A stretch of DNA of 8,838 nt from Caulobacteraceae bacterium (GTDB lineage: Bacteria; Pseudomonadota; Alphaproteobacteria; Caulobacterales; Caulobacteraceae): assembly GCA_947452665.1 (NCBI GenBank), contig CANGEH010000076.1, positions 1-8,838 of the forward strand. Direction: 5' to 3'. Shown here one piece after another: positions 1 through 6,251 of this stretch. The position numbers and the translations under genes are program-made. The notes beneath the pieces were generated by a model. It saw only the letters and a program-made list of their open reading frames with translations, ran no database searches and was not told the origin of the DNA. Every line of letters begins with the position of its first letter. Within the stretch, counting starts at the first letter, position 1.

Positions 1-1130
1 GCATAGCCAATCTTGCCCGTGCCCGAAAACAGCGCATAGAGCAGGCCCGTACGGTCCGCGCCGGTTCTTAATCTTTCCTCATCACCGACATCGGCCATCA
101 TGGAGCGCAGCATGACACCGGGGGCGGAATAGGGCAGGCCCGCAAGCACTAGGCCTATGCCCAATAGCCAGATCGGCTGTGGGGGCACAAACACCAGGGC
201 TGTCTGGGTGACCGTATAAAGCAAGCAGGCTGCGGCCAGGGTCTTGTGCTTACCAATCTGCTTGCTCAGCGCATTCCATAGCGGTGCACCGGCAAGGCCG
301 GCTAGAAAATAGCATAAGAGCAAAAGGCCAGCCTGACCCTTGCTCATGCCCTTGACCTGCTCAAAGAAGAAAAAGAACAGGGCGCTGGTAATACCGGGCG
401 CAAGTCCCATGGCGAGGTCAACGACTAAAATTCGCCGAACCTCTGGATTGCGAAACAGGCCAAAATAGACACCAAGCCCTGACGGCTTGGGCGCGCTCAC
501 CAAGATCGGTTCCCCAACCGTGCGGGCGGCAAAACCAATTGCCAGTGGCAAAAGGATGACAATGAACCAACCCATGGCCTGTATGCCTTGCCCATGGCTA
601 TTGCCATAGACCTTTTCCAGCACGGTCGGCAGGGTCAAGACCATGATCATGCCAACAATATTGCCCGCCTGCCAGAACGAATAGACCCGCGATCTCTGAT
701 CATAATCGCCAGATAATACCGCAGCCCAGGCCGCGTGGGCGATGACAACGAGAGAATAGGCAAAATAGGTTACGGTCAGCCAAAAGATCAGATAGGCCGG
801 GCCAATGCCCTTTTGCGCCATGAACAGCATATAGGTGCCAATGGCCAAGAGCGGCGCACCCAGCAGCATGGCTGGGCGGAATCGGCCAAAGCGGCTGCGA
901 TAGCGGTCCATGGCGGCGCCTATGAACGGGTCAATCATGATATCGACTATGCGTACCAACATAAAGGTGGCCCCAACGATCGACAGGTTCAGGCCCAGAT
1001 CATTGGCATAGTATTCTGGCAGGTAAACCACCAGCGGCAGCCCTAGCGCAGCCAAGGGCAGACAGGGCAGGGCATAGGCGCTCAGTCGCCAATTGGATAG
1101 TCGCGTCGAGGCCTGCCCGGTATCTGCCAT
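1..1130 (-). CDS. GPH-family (MFS_2, MelB-like) sugar:cation symporter, 3' end cut by window edge
   Basis: Probable inner-membrane transporter that takes up a sugar or glycoside with Na+ or H+. It reads from an ATG at 1130 for 376 codons and leaves the window without a stop; the family is usually 440-500 residues, so roughly the last 60-120 are missing. Two family signatures are visible. The first is the loop after helix 2, about residues 67-88, with IDPFIGAAMDRYRSRFGRFR, where acidic residues such as Asp67 and Asp75 sit near the cation site in MelB. The second is the late signature MLRSMMADVGDEERLRTGADR at about 340-360. Hydrophobic segments fall near residues 20-37, 48-66, 88-104, 113-133, 154-170, 188-202, 237-255, 268-285, 298-315 and 320-338. 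A purine-rich AGGGAAG stretch precedes the start. The substrate cannot be read from sequence; the LacI-type palindrome upstream favours a carbohydrate. The family call is secure, the substrate unknown. Confidence 0.88.
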   Translation of the reverse strand, partial: MADTGQASTRLSNWRLSAYALPCLPLAALGLPLVVYLPEYYANDLGLNLSIVGATFMLVRIVDIMIDPFIGAAMDRYRSRFGRFRPAMLLGAPLLAIGTYMLFMAQKGIGPAYLIFWLTVTYFAYSLVVIAHAAWAAVLSGDYDQRSRVYSFWQAGNIVGMIMVLTLPTVLEKVYGNSHGQGIQAMGWFIVILLPLAIGFAARTVGEPILVSAPKPSGLGVYFGLFRNPEVRRILVVDLAMGLAPGITSALFFFFFEQVKGMSKGQAGLLLLCYFLAGLAGAPLWNALSKQIGKHKTLAAACLLYTVTQTALVFVPPQPIWLLGIGLVLAGLPYSAPGVMLRSMMADVGDEERLRTGADRTGLLYALFSGTGKIGY

Positions 1131-1177
1131 AACGAATCTTCCCTAATGCCCGATCCTATGGCCGGTGCTTTGGCCTA

Positions 1178-1191
1178 TGAAACCGGTTTAG
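1178..1191 (-). promoter_or_regulatory. Putative LacI-family operator upstream of the symporter gene
   Basis: Bases 1180-1189 form the perfect 10-bp palindrome AAACCGGTTT, flanked as TGAAACCGGTTTAG. Many LacI-family operators have the form TG-AAACCGGTTT-CA, so the core and the left half match and the right flank does not. On the minus strand a TTGACC hexamer (1192-1197) lies directly upstream and could be a -35 box, so a bound repressor would block the promoter. I see no good -10 at standard spacing; the nearest candidate, around GCCAAAGC, is about two bases too far away. No regulator gene is visible in the window. A 10-bp palindrome also arises by chance about once per kilobase, so position and core sequence carry the argument. 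Confidence 0.4.
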
Positions 1192-1212
1192 GGTCAACTC
1201 GTCCAGAGCCAA

Positions 1213-1743
1213 CTATTTTTTAGGCGGCACGCTCGCATCGCCCTCGGCAAGCCTACGGGCAAAGCCGTCTATCGCGCGCTCGGCATCGGCCCAGGTCGAC
1301 TGGGCCTGTGACCAGCGAATATCGCTCTCATACCAGGCATAACCCAGCATGATCTTGCCGCCGCCGGGCATGACCTGTTCGCCCTTGATTTCAGCCCCGC
1401 CAATGCCAAAGCTTTGCATGGACAGGCCCGGCCGGTCGGCCATCTGCTTAAAGGTTGGCCGGTTTGGCTTGGCATCGACCAGAACCAGATTGACTCTTGC
1501 GCCATCCGGCGCGCCCGCGGTCAGTCGGCCCTTGGCGCTCAACCGCGCCTCGACCGATTTTTTCAAAGTGTCGGCAAGGTCCTGCAGGTCCCCAAGTCCG
1601 TACGCCTTGCCCTCATCCTTCGCAAAAGCTGAATCAATCGTCACTGTCACACTGGCCACAGGCGTCAATGGCCCGGGCTCAGCGGCGCTGGCTAGGCTGG
1701 GGAGTAAGGCGACTAGACCAAGGCTCAAGGTAAAAGCGCGCAT
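1213..1743 (-). CDS. Exported protein of unknown function, 176 aa
   Basis: I do not recognise a named family. I chose the ATG at 1743 because a perfect AGGAGG (1750-1755) sits six bases upstream; an in-frame start at 1809 would place a poor N-terminus ahead of the signal peptide. Residues 1-20 are a typical Sec signal (short basic start, hydrophobic core, ending LASA before AEPG), so the product is probably periplasmic. There is no lipobox cysteine, and no cysteine at all. The mature part begins with a beta-like stretch (VASVTVTID, 29-37), then a helix near 52-70. A distinctive segment DAKPNRPT (90-97) leads into PGLSMQSFGIGGAEIKGE (105-122), and a tryptophan-rich end (WYESDIRW, STWADAERA) follows at 137-157. 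The layout resembles conserved alphaproteobacterial hypothetical proteins, but no role is inferred. It lies 82 bases upstream of the symporter on the same strand and is divergent from the dehydrogenase. Confidence 0.8.
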   Translation of the reverse strand: MRAFTLSLGLVALLPSLASAAEPGPLTPVASVTVTIDSAFAKDEGKAYGLGDLQDLADTLKKSVEARLSAKGRLTAGAPDGARVNLVLVDAKPNRPTFKQMADRPGLSMQSFGIGGAEIKGEQVMPGGGKIMLGYAWYESDIRWSQAQSTWADAERAIDGFARRLAEGDASVPPKK

Positions 1744-1749
1744 GGCAAA

Positions 1750-1755
1750 CCTCCT
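1750..1755 (-). promoter_or_regulatory. Strong ribosome binding site that fixes the start of the exported protein
   Basis: On the minus strand AAGGAGGTTT (1747-1756) contains AGGAGG six bases before the ATG at 1743. This is the best Shine-Dalgarno match in the window. It decides between this ATG and the longer in-frame reading from 1809, which would bury the signal peptide. Confidence 0.8.
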
Positions 1756-1886
1756 TATGACTGGGCCAATTGCGACCATAACATCGATAGAACAAGCCAA
1801 TAGCGCCAAAATTACGACCCGTTAGATACGCCGATTTTGGTGTCAGCCCGCTTGTCCCGCCCTGAGCCTAGCCTCACCACTCTGGT

Positions 1887-1914
1887 TTGCATCTTATCAA
1901 TTCGCTGTTAGGCT
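1887..1914 (+). promoter_or_regulatory. Weak candidate promoter for the SDR-MAPEG pair
   Basis: TTGCAT (1887-1892) and TAGGCT (1909-1914) are separated by 16 bases and lie about 30 bases before the ATG at 1945. Both hexamers are imperfect and the -10 is poor. The 201-base divergent region 1744-1944 must hold promoters for both directions, but I see no convincing one for the minus-strand gene and only this weak pair for the plus strand. Confidence 0.2.
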
Positions 1915-1944
1915 AGCTGGGTAAATGCGGGCAGGGGACGCGGT

Positions 1945-2976
1945 ATGAGCACGGTTTTGGTCACAGGCGGCACGGGCTTTATTGGTGCCCATACCTTGGT
2001 TCAACTCATTGCAGAAGGCCATACGGTGCGCACAACCGTGCGTAATCTGGCCCGCCAATCCGATGTCATGGCCATGCTTAAACAAGGCGGCGCGGACCCC
2101 GAGACCAAGCTCGCGTTTCATCAGGCCGACCTTGAAAGCGATGCCGGCTGGGCCGAAGCCGTCAAGGGCTGCGACTATGTCCTGCATATTGCGTCGCCGT
2201 TTCCGCCAGGCCTACCTAGGGATGAGAACGAGCTGATTATTCCGGCCAGGGAAGGGGCCTTGCGCGTCCTGCGCGCTGCCCGCGATGCGGGCGTTAAGCG
2301 GGTCGTCCTGACCTCGTCCTTTGCCGCGATCGGCTATGGCCGTACGGCCCTCACCAAGGTGCTGGATGAGACCGACTGGACTGATCCAGAGGCCAAGGGC
2401 ATTGGCGCCTATGTCAAGTCCAAGGCGATTGCCGAGCGCGCGGCCTGGGACTTTATGGCACGCGAAGGCGGCGCGATGGAACTATCCGTCATCAACCCGG
2501 TCGGCGTGTTTGGCCCCGTGCTTGGCCCCGATTATTCCAGCTCAATCTTGGCGATCCAGCGGCTAATGAGCGGCGCCTTGCCCGGCTGTCCCAAGCTTGA
2601 GTTTGGCATTGTCGATGTGCGCGATGTCGCGCTTTTGCATATTCGCGCCATGACTGCACCGGAAGTCAAGGGCGAGCGGTTCTTGGCCATTTCCGGCGAT
2701 TTCTTAAGCTTTTCTGGCATTGCCAAGGTGCTGAAAGACCGCATGGGCTCGGCCGCTGCCAAGGTCCCGACCGGCGAACTGCCAAATTGGCTTTTGCGCC
2801 TCGCGGCCCTGCGCGATCCCGCCATCCGCCTGATCCTTCCGGAACTGGGCAAGCCGCGTAATGCTACCGGGGCCAAGGCCGAGCGCCTGCTGAACTGGAC
2901 CCCGATCAGCCGCGAGGATGCCATTGCCGCCACGGCCCAAAGCCTATTGGACCTTGGCCTAATCAAGACCGACTAG
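1945..2976 (+). CDS. NAD(P)-dependent extended short-chain dehydrogenase/reductase (dihydroflavonol-4-reductase-like)
   Basis: Soluble NAD(P)H-dependent oxidoreductase or epimerase of the extended SDR type, 343 aa, a normal family length. The N-terminal Rossmann motif TGGTGFIG is at residues 7-14, and Arg30/Arg33 after the second strand would suit NADP. Catalytic residues are visible as Ser124/Ser125 (LTSS), Tyr156 and Lys160 (YVKSK). Later family features are NPVGVFGP (184-191) and DVRDVALLH (224-232), typical of the DFR/cinnamoyl-CoA-reductase-like branch. The start has AGGGGA (1933-1938) six bases upstream. Such bacterial enzymes are usually annotated only as aldehyde or ketone reductases, so the substrate is unknown. 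The next gene follows after 11 bases, so the two are very likely co-transcribed. Confidence 0.9.
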   Translation: MSTVLVTGGTGFIGAHTLVQLIAEGHTVRTTVRNLARQSDVMAMLKQGGADPETKLAFHQADLESDAGWAEAVKGCDYVLHIASPFPPGLPRDENELIIPAREGALRVLRAARDAGVKRVVLTSSFAAIGYGRTALTKVLDETDWTDPEAKGIGAYVKSKAIAERAAWDFMAREGGAMELSVINPVGVFGPVLGPDYSSSILAIQRLMSGALPGCPKLEFGIVDVRDVALLHIRAMTAPEVKGERFLAISGDFLSFSGIAKVLKDRMGSAAAKVPTGELPNWLLRLAALRDPAIRLILPELGKPRNATGAKAERLLNWTPISREDAIAATAQSLLDLGLIKTD

Positions 2977-2987
2977 GGGATTACCGA

Positions 2988-3377
2988 ATGAACCCGATTG
3001 CGCTTTACTGTGTCGCCGCGCTTGGCGCCTTGCTGTTCGGACTTGGCCCGGTGATTTCCGCGCTAAGGGGCCGATCGCGCCAATTCATTGGCCATGAGAC
3101 CGACCCGGCCAATACCCTGCACAAATGGGTGAGGGCGCATGGCAATACGGCCGAGTATGCGCCGTTTATGGCCATATTGATCTTGTGGCTTGGCGCGCAT
3201 AATCCAGCGCCCTGGGTGGTCTGGACCATGATTGCCGCCACGGCCGCGCGCTATTTGCATGTCGCGGGCATGGTCCTGCCTTCGACCATGAATAAGCCCA
3301 ATGTCTTGAGGTTTATCGGCGCAGCGGGAACCTTTGGCACAGGCTCAATGCTTTGCTGGGCCTTGGTCGCGGGTTGA
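2988..3377 (+). CDS. MAPEG-family integral membrane protein
   Basis: Small inner-membrane protein of the MAPEG superfamily (relatives of microsomal glutathione S-transferase), 129 aa, a typical length. The family signature is RAHGNTAEYAP at residues 49-59, just before the second hydrophobic segment, with Arg49, Asn53 and Glu56 as the usual conserved polar residues. Four hydrophobic segments fall near 4-24, 57-71, 75-96 and 108-127. A further conserved-looking arginine is at 88 (ATAARYLHV). The Shine-Dalgarno AGGGGA (2975-2980) overlaps the stop codon of the upstream dehydrogenase and lies seven bases from the ATG, which points to coupled expression. Bacterial members mostly lack a proven activity; glutathione-dependent detoxification of electrophiles or peroxides is possible but not shown. 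Confidence 0.9.
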   Translation: MNPIALYCVAALGALLFGLGPVISALRGRSRQFIGHETDPANTLHKWVRAHGNTAEYAPFMAILILWLGAHNPAPWVVWTMIAATAARYLHVAGMVLPSTMNKPNVLRFIGAAGTFGTGSMLCWALVAG

Positions 3378-3396
3378 GCCTGGGCGTTTGGCTAGA

Positions 3397-3420
3397 CTTG
3401 GGGGCGCATTGCCCCCCGAG
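3397..3420. terminator. GC-rich hairpin in the convergent gap, possible bidirectional terminator
   Basis: GGGGGC (3400-3405) pairs with GCCCCC (3411-3416) around the loop GCATT. The stem can extend by three pairs (CTT with GAG) if C3417 is bulged. It sits 19 bases after the MAPEG stop and before the convergent vapC end, where a terminator is expected. No T-run follows on either strand, so intrinsic termination is doubtful; it could instead protect the 3' end or act with Rho. A weaker inverted repeat GGTGA/TCACC (3475-3479, 3489-3493) lies nearer to vapC. The rest of 3378-3509 is comparatively AT-rich and holds no gene I can see. Confidence 0.4.
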
Positions 3421-3509
3421 TGCGACGCTATATCATATTATCGTCTAAGGAAGATTATGGGCAATATCTAATGTGGTGACAAGAGAGATCACCCAAAGCC
3501 TTATTCCGC

Positions 3510-3914
3510 TTACCACCCAAGCCAGTCCTCGCATCGCAGGCCTTCAATCCGCAAAAACTCGCCCAGATTGCTCGTAACCACAACCAGCCCAAGGCTGCGC
3601 GCGTGCCCACCGATCAGAACATCATAGCCGCCAATCCGCGTATCCTTGCGCTCTAGGTCTGCGCGAATATCCGCCGCATGGGCTGCAGCCTCGGCGCCAA
3701 ATGGTAAGACCTCCATCCGGGATGAAAATTGCTCAACCTTGGCTCGGTTTATGGACGGGCGATCTGATTTTGCCGCGCCGTGGAGCAATTCGGTCAAGAC
3801 AATCGTTGAAATACAGAGGCCATCTGCCTCCGTGTTAAACCGATCGCGCAAGCCTTGCGGGCGGTCACGCAGAACGCGGATACACAGGTTGGTATCCAGC
3901 ATATAGCGCAGCAT
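3510..3914 (-). CDS. vapC: VapC-type PIN-domain ribonuclease toxin
   Basis: Toxin of a type II toxin-antitoxin pair; the family consists of Mg2+-dependent endoribonucleases that cut tRNA or rRNA. The protein is 134 aa and is one whole PIN domain. Acidic metal ligands are visible as Asp7 (YMLDTN), Glu42 (LTELLHGA) and Asp98 (IGGYDVLIGGHA). The final motif VTSNLGEF places Asn116 and Glu119 near the fourth acidic site, and the tail LRIEGLRCEDW is typical. I chose the ATG at 3914, whose A is also the last base of the antitoxin TGA (TGATG). GGAAGG (3921-3926) lies six bases upstream. A TTG one codon earlier (3917) is the only close alternative. All key residues are present, so the toxin looks intact. 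Confidence 0.93.
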   Translation of the reverse strand: MLRYMLDTNLCIRVLRDRPQGLRDRFNTEADGLCISTIVLTELLHGAAKSDRPSINRAKVEQFSSRMEVLPFGAEAAAHAADIRADLERKDTRIGGYDVLIGGHARSLGLVVVTSNLGEFLRIEGLRCEDWLGW

Positions 3915-4135
3915 CAAAAGCCTTCCCGAACCTGATCTGTCGGCTGGTCCCGCTCGCCAAGATCAACACCCGGCGCATCAAAAAAGTCATCCCAAACCCG
4001 GTCAGACGGAACAATAATCCGCCGCCCTCCATCCCGCAGGATCGTGACCTCCCGAACCCCGTCCGGAAACGCCACATCCTTAGGCAAACGAACAGCCTGA
4101 GTGCGATTGGACTGAAACAGGTTGGTTCGGGACAT
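3914..4135 (-). CDS. vapB: VapB-type antitoxin (AbrB/SpoVT-AbrB fold)
   Basis: Antitoxin that neutralises the downstream VapC and normally represses its own operon as a complex. It has 73 aa. Residues 1-45 form a swapped-hairpin AbrB DNA-binding domain with the family opening LFQSNRTQAVRLPK (6-19) followed by FPDGVREVTILRDG (23-36). Residues 46-73, rich in Asp and Glu with WDDFFDAPGVDL, form the flexible toxin-binding tail. I prefer the ATG at 4135, eight bases after AAGGA (4144-4148); the adjacent ATG at 4138 is five bases away and equally possible, adding one Met. The reading frame extends to 4159, but those first residues lie ahead of the Shine-Dalgarno and look non-coding. Overlap with vapC is two bases. 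Confidence 0.9.
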   Translation of the reverse strand: MSRTNLFQSNRTQAVRLPKDVAFPDGVREVTILRDGGRRIIVPSDRVWDDFFDAPGVDLGERDQPTDQVREGF

Positions 4136-4159
4136 CATCACTATCCTTGGGACGCCCAT

Positions 4160-4195
4160 GAAATACGCGTTGGCTGGGATATGTCAATGGGATAT
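4160..4195 (-). promoter_or_regulatory. Putative vapBC promoter with paired operator half-sites
   Basis: Read on the minus strand, TTGACA (4182-4187, a perfect -35 box) is followed after 16 bases by TATTTC (4160-4165, a mediocre -10). Transcription would begin near 4153 and give a short leader that holds the AAGGA site. Two direct copies of ATATCCC (4189-4195 and 4176-4182), one every 13 bases, bracket the -35 box with only six bases between them. VapBC complexes typically bind paired sites at their own promoter, so these are good operator candidates. Both the promoter and the operator role are inferred. Confidence 0.5.
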
Positions 4196-4217
4196 ACGCC
4201 TATCGATTGCCCCCCCC

Positions 4218-5594
4218 TCAACACGCCACCACATTCACCGCCAAACCGCCTTGGCTCGTTTCCTTGTATTTGGACGACATGTCCAAACCCGTCTGGCGCA
4301 TGGTTTCTATGACCTGATCGAGGGTGACGCGGGCCGGTTCGTGGGTTTGCAGGGCCAGGCGCGCGGCGTTTGCTGCCTTGACCGAGGCCAGGGCGTTGCG
4401 CTCGATACAAGGGATCTGGACCAGGCCGCCGACGGGGTCGCAGGTTAGGCCCAGATTATGCTCCATGCCGATCTCGGCGGCGTTTGAGACCTGATCGGGT
4501 GTGCCGCCCCAGACGGCGGCCAGGGCACCTGCGGCCATGGAACAGGCCACGCCCACCTCGCCCTGACAGCCCATTTCAGCGCCGGAAATCGAGGCGCGCT
4601 GTTTATAAAGGATACCAATCGCAGCGGCGGTGAGCAGAAAGCTATGGACCTTGTCAGCCCCAGCCCCGGCATCGAGCAGATAAAAACGCAGGACTGAGGG
4701 GATGATGCCAGCGGCGCCATTGGTTGGGGCGGTGACCACCCTGCCCCCGGCGGCGTTTTCCTCGTTCACCGCCATGGCATAGACATTGAGCCAGTCAAAC
4801 AAGGTTTCGCGCTCATTCGAGGACGGCTTGGCCTGCAGCCTTTGATAAAGGTCCGGCGCGCGGCGGCGCACATTCAGGCCGCCGGGCAAGGTGCCGCCCT
4901 GCTCTAGTCCGCGCTGAATACAGGCGGCCATGGCCTCAGCGATCGCATCAAGGGCGGCCTGAGTTTCGGCGCGCGGGCGGCGCAGATCCTCATTGGCCAG
5001 CAAGATGGAGGCCATATCGGTATTGTGGGCGGCGCATAGGGCCAAGAGCTCTGCGCCCGAGCCAAACGCCATGTCGCCGCTCGGCCCGCCGCTGACCAGA
5101 TCGTTTTCGGCGGGCGTGGCGAGCTGGCGATGGCTGGCAACAAAGCCGCCGCCGGTGGAATAATAGACCTTGTCGGCCAAGACGCCGCCCGCTGCATCAA
5201 ACCCCAAAAGCCGCAAGCCATTGGGGTGTAGGTCTGGCACGGTCGTGAAATCGGCCACCAGGTCAGTGGCGGCGTCAAACGCAATAGCCCGCCCCCCCGG
5301 CAGGGTCAGGGCCTGGGTTGCGGCCAGATCGATCAGAGCCGCCTCGGCCTGGCTCGGGTCAGTGGTTTCGGGCGCAAAGCCCATCAGGCCCAGCATAATG
5401 GCTTCGGGGGTTCGGTGACCGCTGCCAGTAAAGGCCAGCGAGCCTTGGGTCTGGGCCTCGATCCGCGCCACAGCGTCCAAAAGCCCACGCCGCTCCAGGT
5501 GGCTGAGGAACCGCGCGGCGATCCGCATGGGCCCCACTGTGTGCGAGCTGGACGGGCCAATCCCGATGCGAAATATGTCAAGGGCAGAGATCAT
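4218..5594 (-). CDS. sdaA: L-serine ammonia-lyase (L-serine deaminase), single-chain iron-sulfur type
   Basis: Cytoplasmic enzyme that converts L-serine to pyruvate and ammonia using a [4Fe-4S] cluster, not PLP. It is 458 aa, complete, and the usual single-chain length. The N-terminal domain opens with IGIGPSSSHTVGPM (10-23). The C-terminal catalytic domain has NEENAAGGRVVTAPTNGAAG (277-296), SGAEMGCQGEVG (337-348), MEHNLGLTCDPVGGLVQIPC (377-396) and a SSKYKETSQGGLAV segment (440-453). Cluster cysteines are Cys343, Cys385 and Cys396, and the chain ends in Cys458, matching the 'tail-in-mouth' fourth ligand known from the Legionella enzyme. The start MISALDIFRIGIG is typical although no clear Shine-Dalgarno precedes it; an in-frame stop lies seven codons upstream with no other ATG between. 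It stands alone between vapBC and the membrane-protein gene. Its role would be serine catabolism into pyruvate. Confidence 0.97.
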   Translation of the reverse strand: MISALDIFRIGIGPSSSHTVGPMRIAARFLSHLERRGLLDAVARIEAQTQGSLAFTGSGHRTPEAIMLGLMGFAPETTDPSQAEAALIDLAATQALTLPGGRAIAFDAATDLVADFTTVPDLHPNGLRLLGFDAAGGVLADKVYYSTGGGFVASHRQLATPAENDLVSGGPSGDMAFGSGAELLALCAAHNTDMASILLANEDLRRPRAETQAALDAIAEAMAACIQRGLEQGGTLPGGLNVRRRAPDLYQRLQAKPSSNERETLFDWLNVYAMAVNEENAAGGRVVTAPTNGAAGIIPSVLRFYLLDAGAGADKVHSFLLTAAAIGILYKQRASISGAEMGCQGEVGVACSMAAGALAAVWGGTPDQVSNAAEIGMEHNLGLTCDPVGGLVQIPCIERNALASVKAANAARLALQTHEPARVTLDQVIETMRQTGLDMSSKYKETSQGGLAVNVVAC

Positions 5595-5650
5595 GATGGG
5601 CTCAGGACTAGCTCAGGCATTGCGATTCCCCCGACACGAGTGCGATCGAG

Positions 5651-5686
5651 ACTATAGGCGGCGAACGGGCTTGCCATGTTGTACAA
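5651..5686 (-). promoter_or_regulatory. Possible sdaA promoter region
   Basis: The 142-base gap 5595-5736 upstream of sdaA must carry its promoter if sdaA is not read from the upstream operon. On the minus strand TATAGT (5651-5656) is a fair -10 about 57 bases before the start, but no good -35 occurs at 16-18 bases. An 8-bp palindrome TTGTACAA (5679-5686) lies 22 bases further upstream and could be a regulator site or chance. I see no riboswitch-like fold and no clear terminator for the preceding gene. Confidence 0.2.
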
Positions 5687-5736
5687 ATCCGACACTGGGC
5701 TCGGTATGGTTTGACGCAGGATCGGCGCTCGCTGCT

Positions 5737-6201
5737 TTAGTCTTTGCGAATAAACGGCAATAATAGGTCAAATACCCCCCAAAACAGCGGGAAGATGAAC
5801 CAACTGGGGCCATGGGTGGCAGATTGCGCGCTCTGAACAAATCCCCAGACACTGACCACGGCCATGACCGCGCCGGCCACGATTACAAACAGATCGGCCG
5901 AGACGGGCTGTCGCGGGCGGGGCCGCTTGGCACGGCGCAGCGGATCATGCGCAAGCAAATAGTCATTGGGCGCCGGGCCTGGCCGTTCTGAGCGCGGAAA
6001 ACCCTGCCTTAGCCAGGTCACTAAAAGGGTTAAGAGCCGAGCAAGGATCGGGCTAATGATCAAGAAAACCAAGATCAGGTGCGCAACCGTGCCGATTTCA
6101 TTGAACAGTCCGGCAATGGCGGCCAGACACAAAACAACATACAGGACCCGAGCGATCATAGCCGCTGGACGTACAGGGCGACGCTTCTGCGCTGCCGTCA
6201 T
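5737..6201 (-). CDS. Small four-helix membrane protein of unknown function
   Basis: Not recognised as a named family. From the ATG at 6201 it is 154 aa: a basic N-terminus (MTAAQKRRPVRP), hydrophobic segments near 15-32 and 38-62, a polar basic linker with many Pro and Arg (about 65-100, including RRAKRPRPRQP), then hydrophobic segments near 103-123 and 132-150. The N-terminus and linker should both face the cytoplasm by the positive-inside rule. The start is uncertain. A GTG at 6243, only eight bases after the upstream stop, has AAGG six bases before it and would add 14 residues; the ATG has a G-rich stretch seven bases before it. The short gap makes it the probable last gene of the holB-tatD-hydrolase operon. 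No catalytic motif is visible. Confidence 0.75.
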   Translation of the reverse strand: MTAAQKRRPVRPAAMIARVLYVVLCLAAIAGLFNEIGTVAHLILVFLIISPILARLLTLLVTWLRQGFPRSERPGPAPNDYLLAHDPLRRAKRPRPRQPVSADLFVIVAGAVMAVVSVWGFVQSAQSATHGPSWFIFPLFWGVFDLLLPFIRKD

Positions 6202-6251
6202 GGTCCCGCCCCCAAATTCACGCTCCGGATGAAGCGCTAACACGCTAAACC

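Noticed and set aside
735..1046. Plus-strand open frame of 103 codons
   Set aside because: It is antisense to the symporter gene, whose frame encodes clear GPH motifs; its translation is a low-complexity, Gln/Gly/His-rich shadow.
1349..1825. Plus-strand open frame of 158 codons
   Set aside because: It is antisense to the exported protein, which has a signal peptide and perfect ribosome binding site; the shadow has neither.
3475..3493. Inverted repeat GGTGA/TCACC near the vapC end as a terminator
   Set aside because: Only five pairs with a nine-base loop and no T-run; too weak to call as a separate feature.
3378..4217. vapBC as part of a mobile island
   Set aside because: No transposase, integrase, terminal repeats or tRNA site flank the pair, and base composition does not differ obviously from neighbours; only the module type hints at transfer.
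4122..4448. Plus-strand open frame across the sdaA-vapB gap
   Set aside because: It overlaps the 3' end of sdaA and the vapBC promoter on the other strand and shows no domain-like sequence.
5595..5736. Possible riboswitch or leader upstream of sdaA
   Set aside because: No conserved riboswitch core, paired helices or terminator/antiterminator pattern could be made out.
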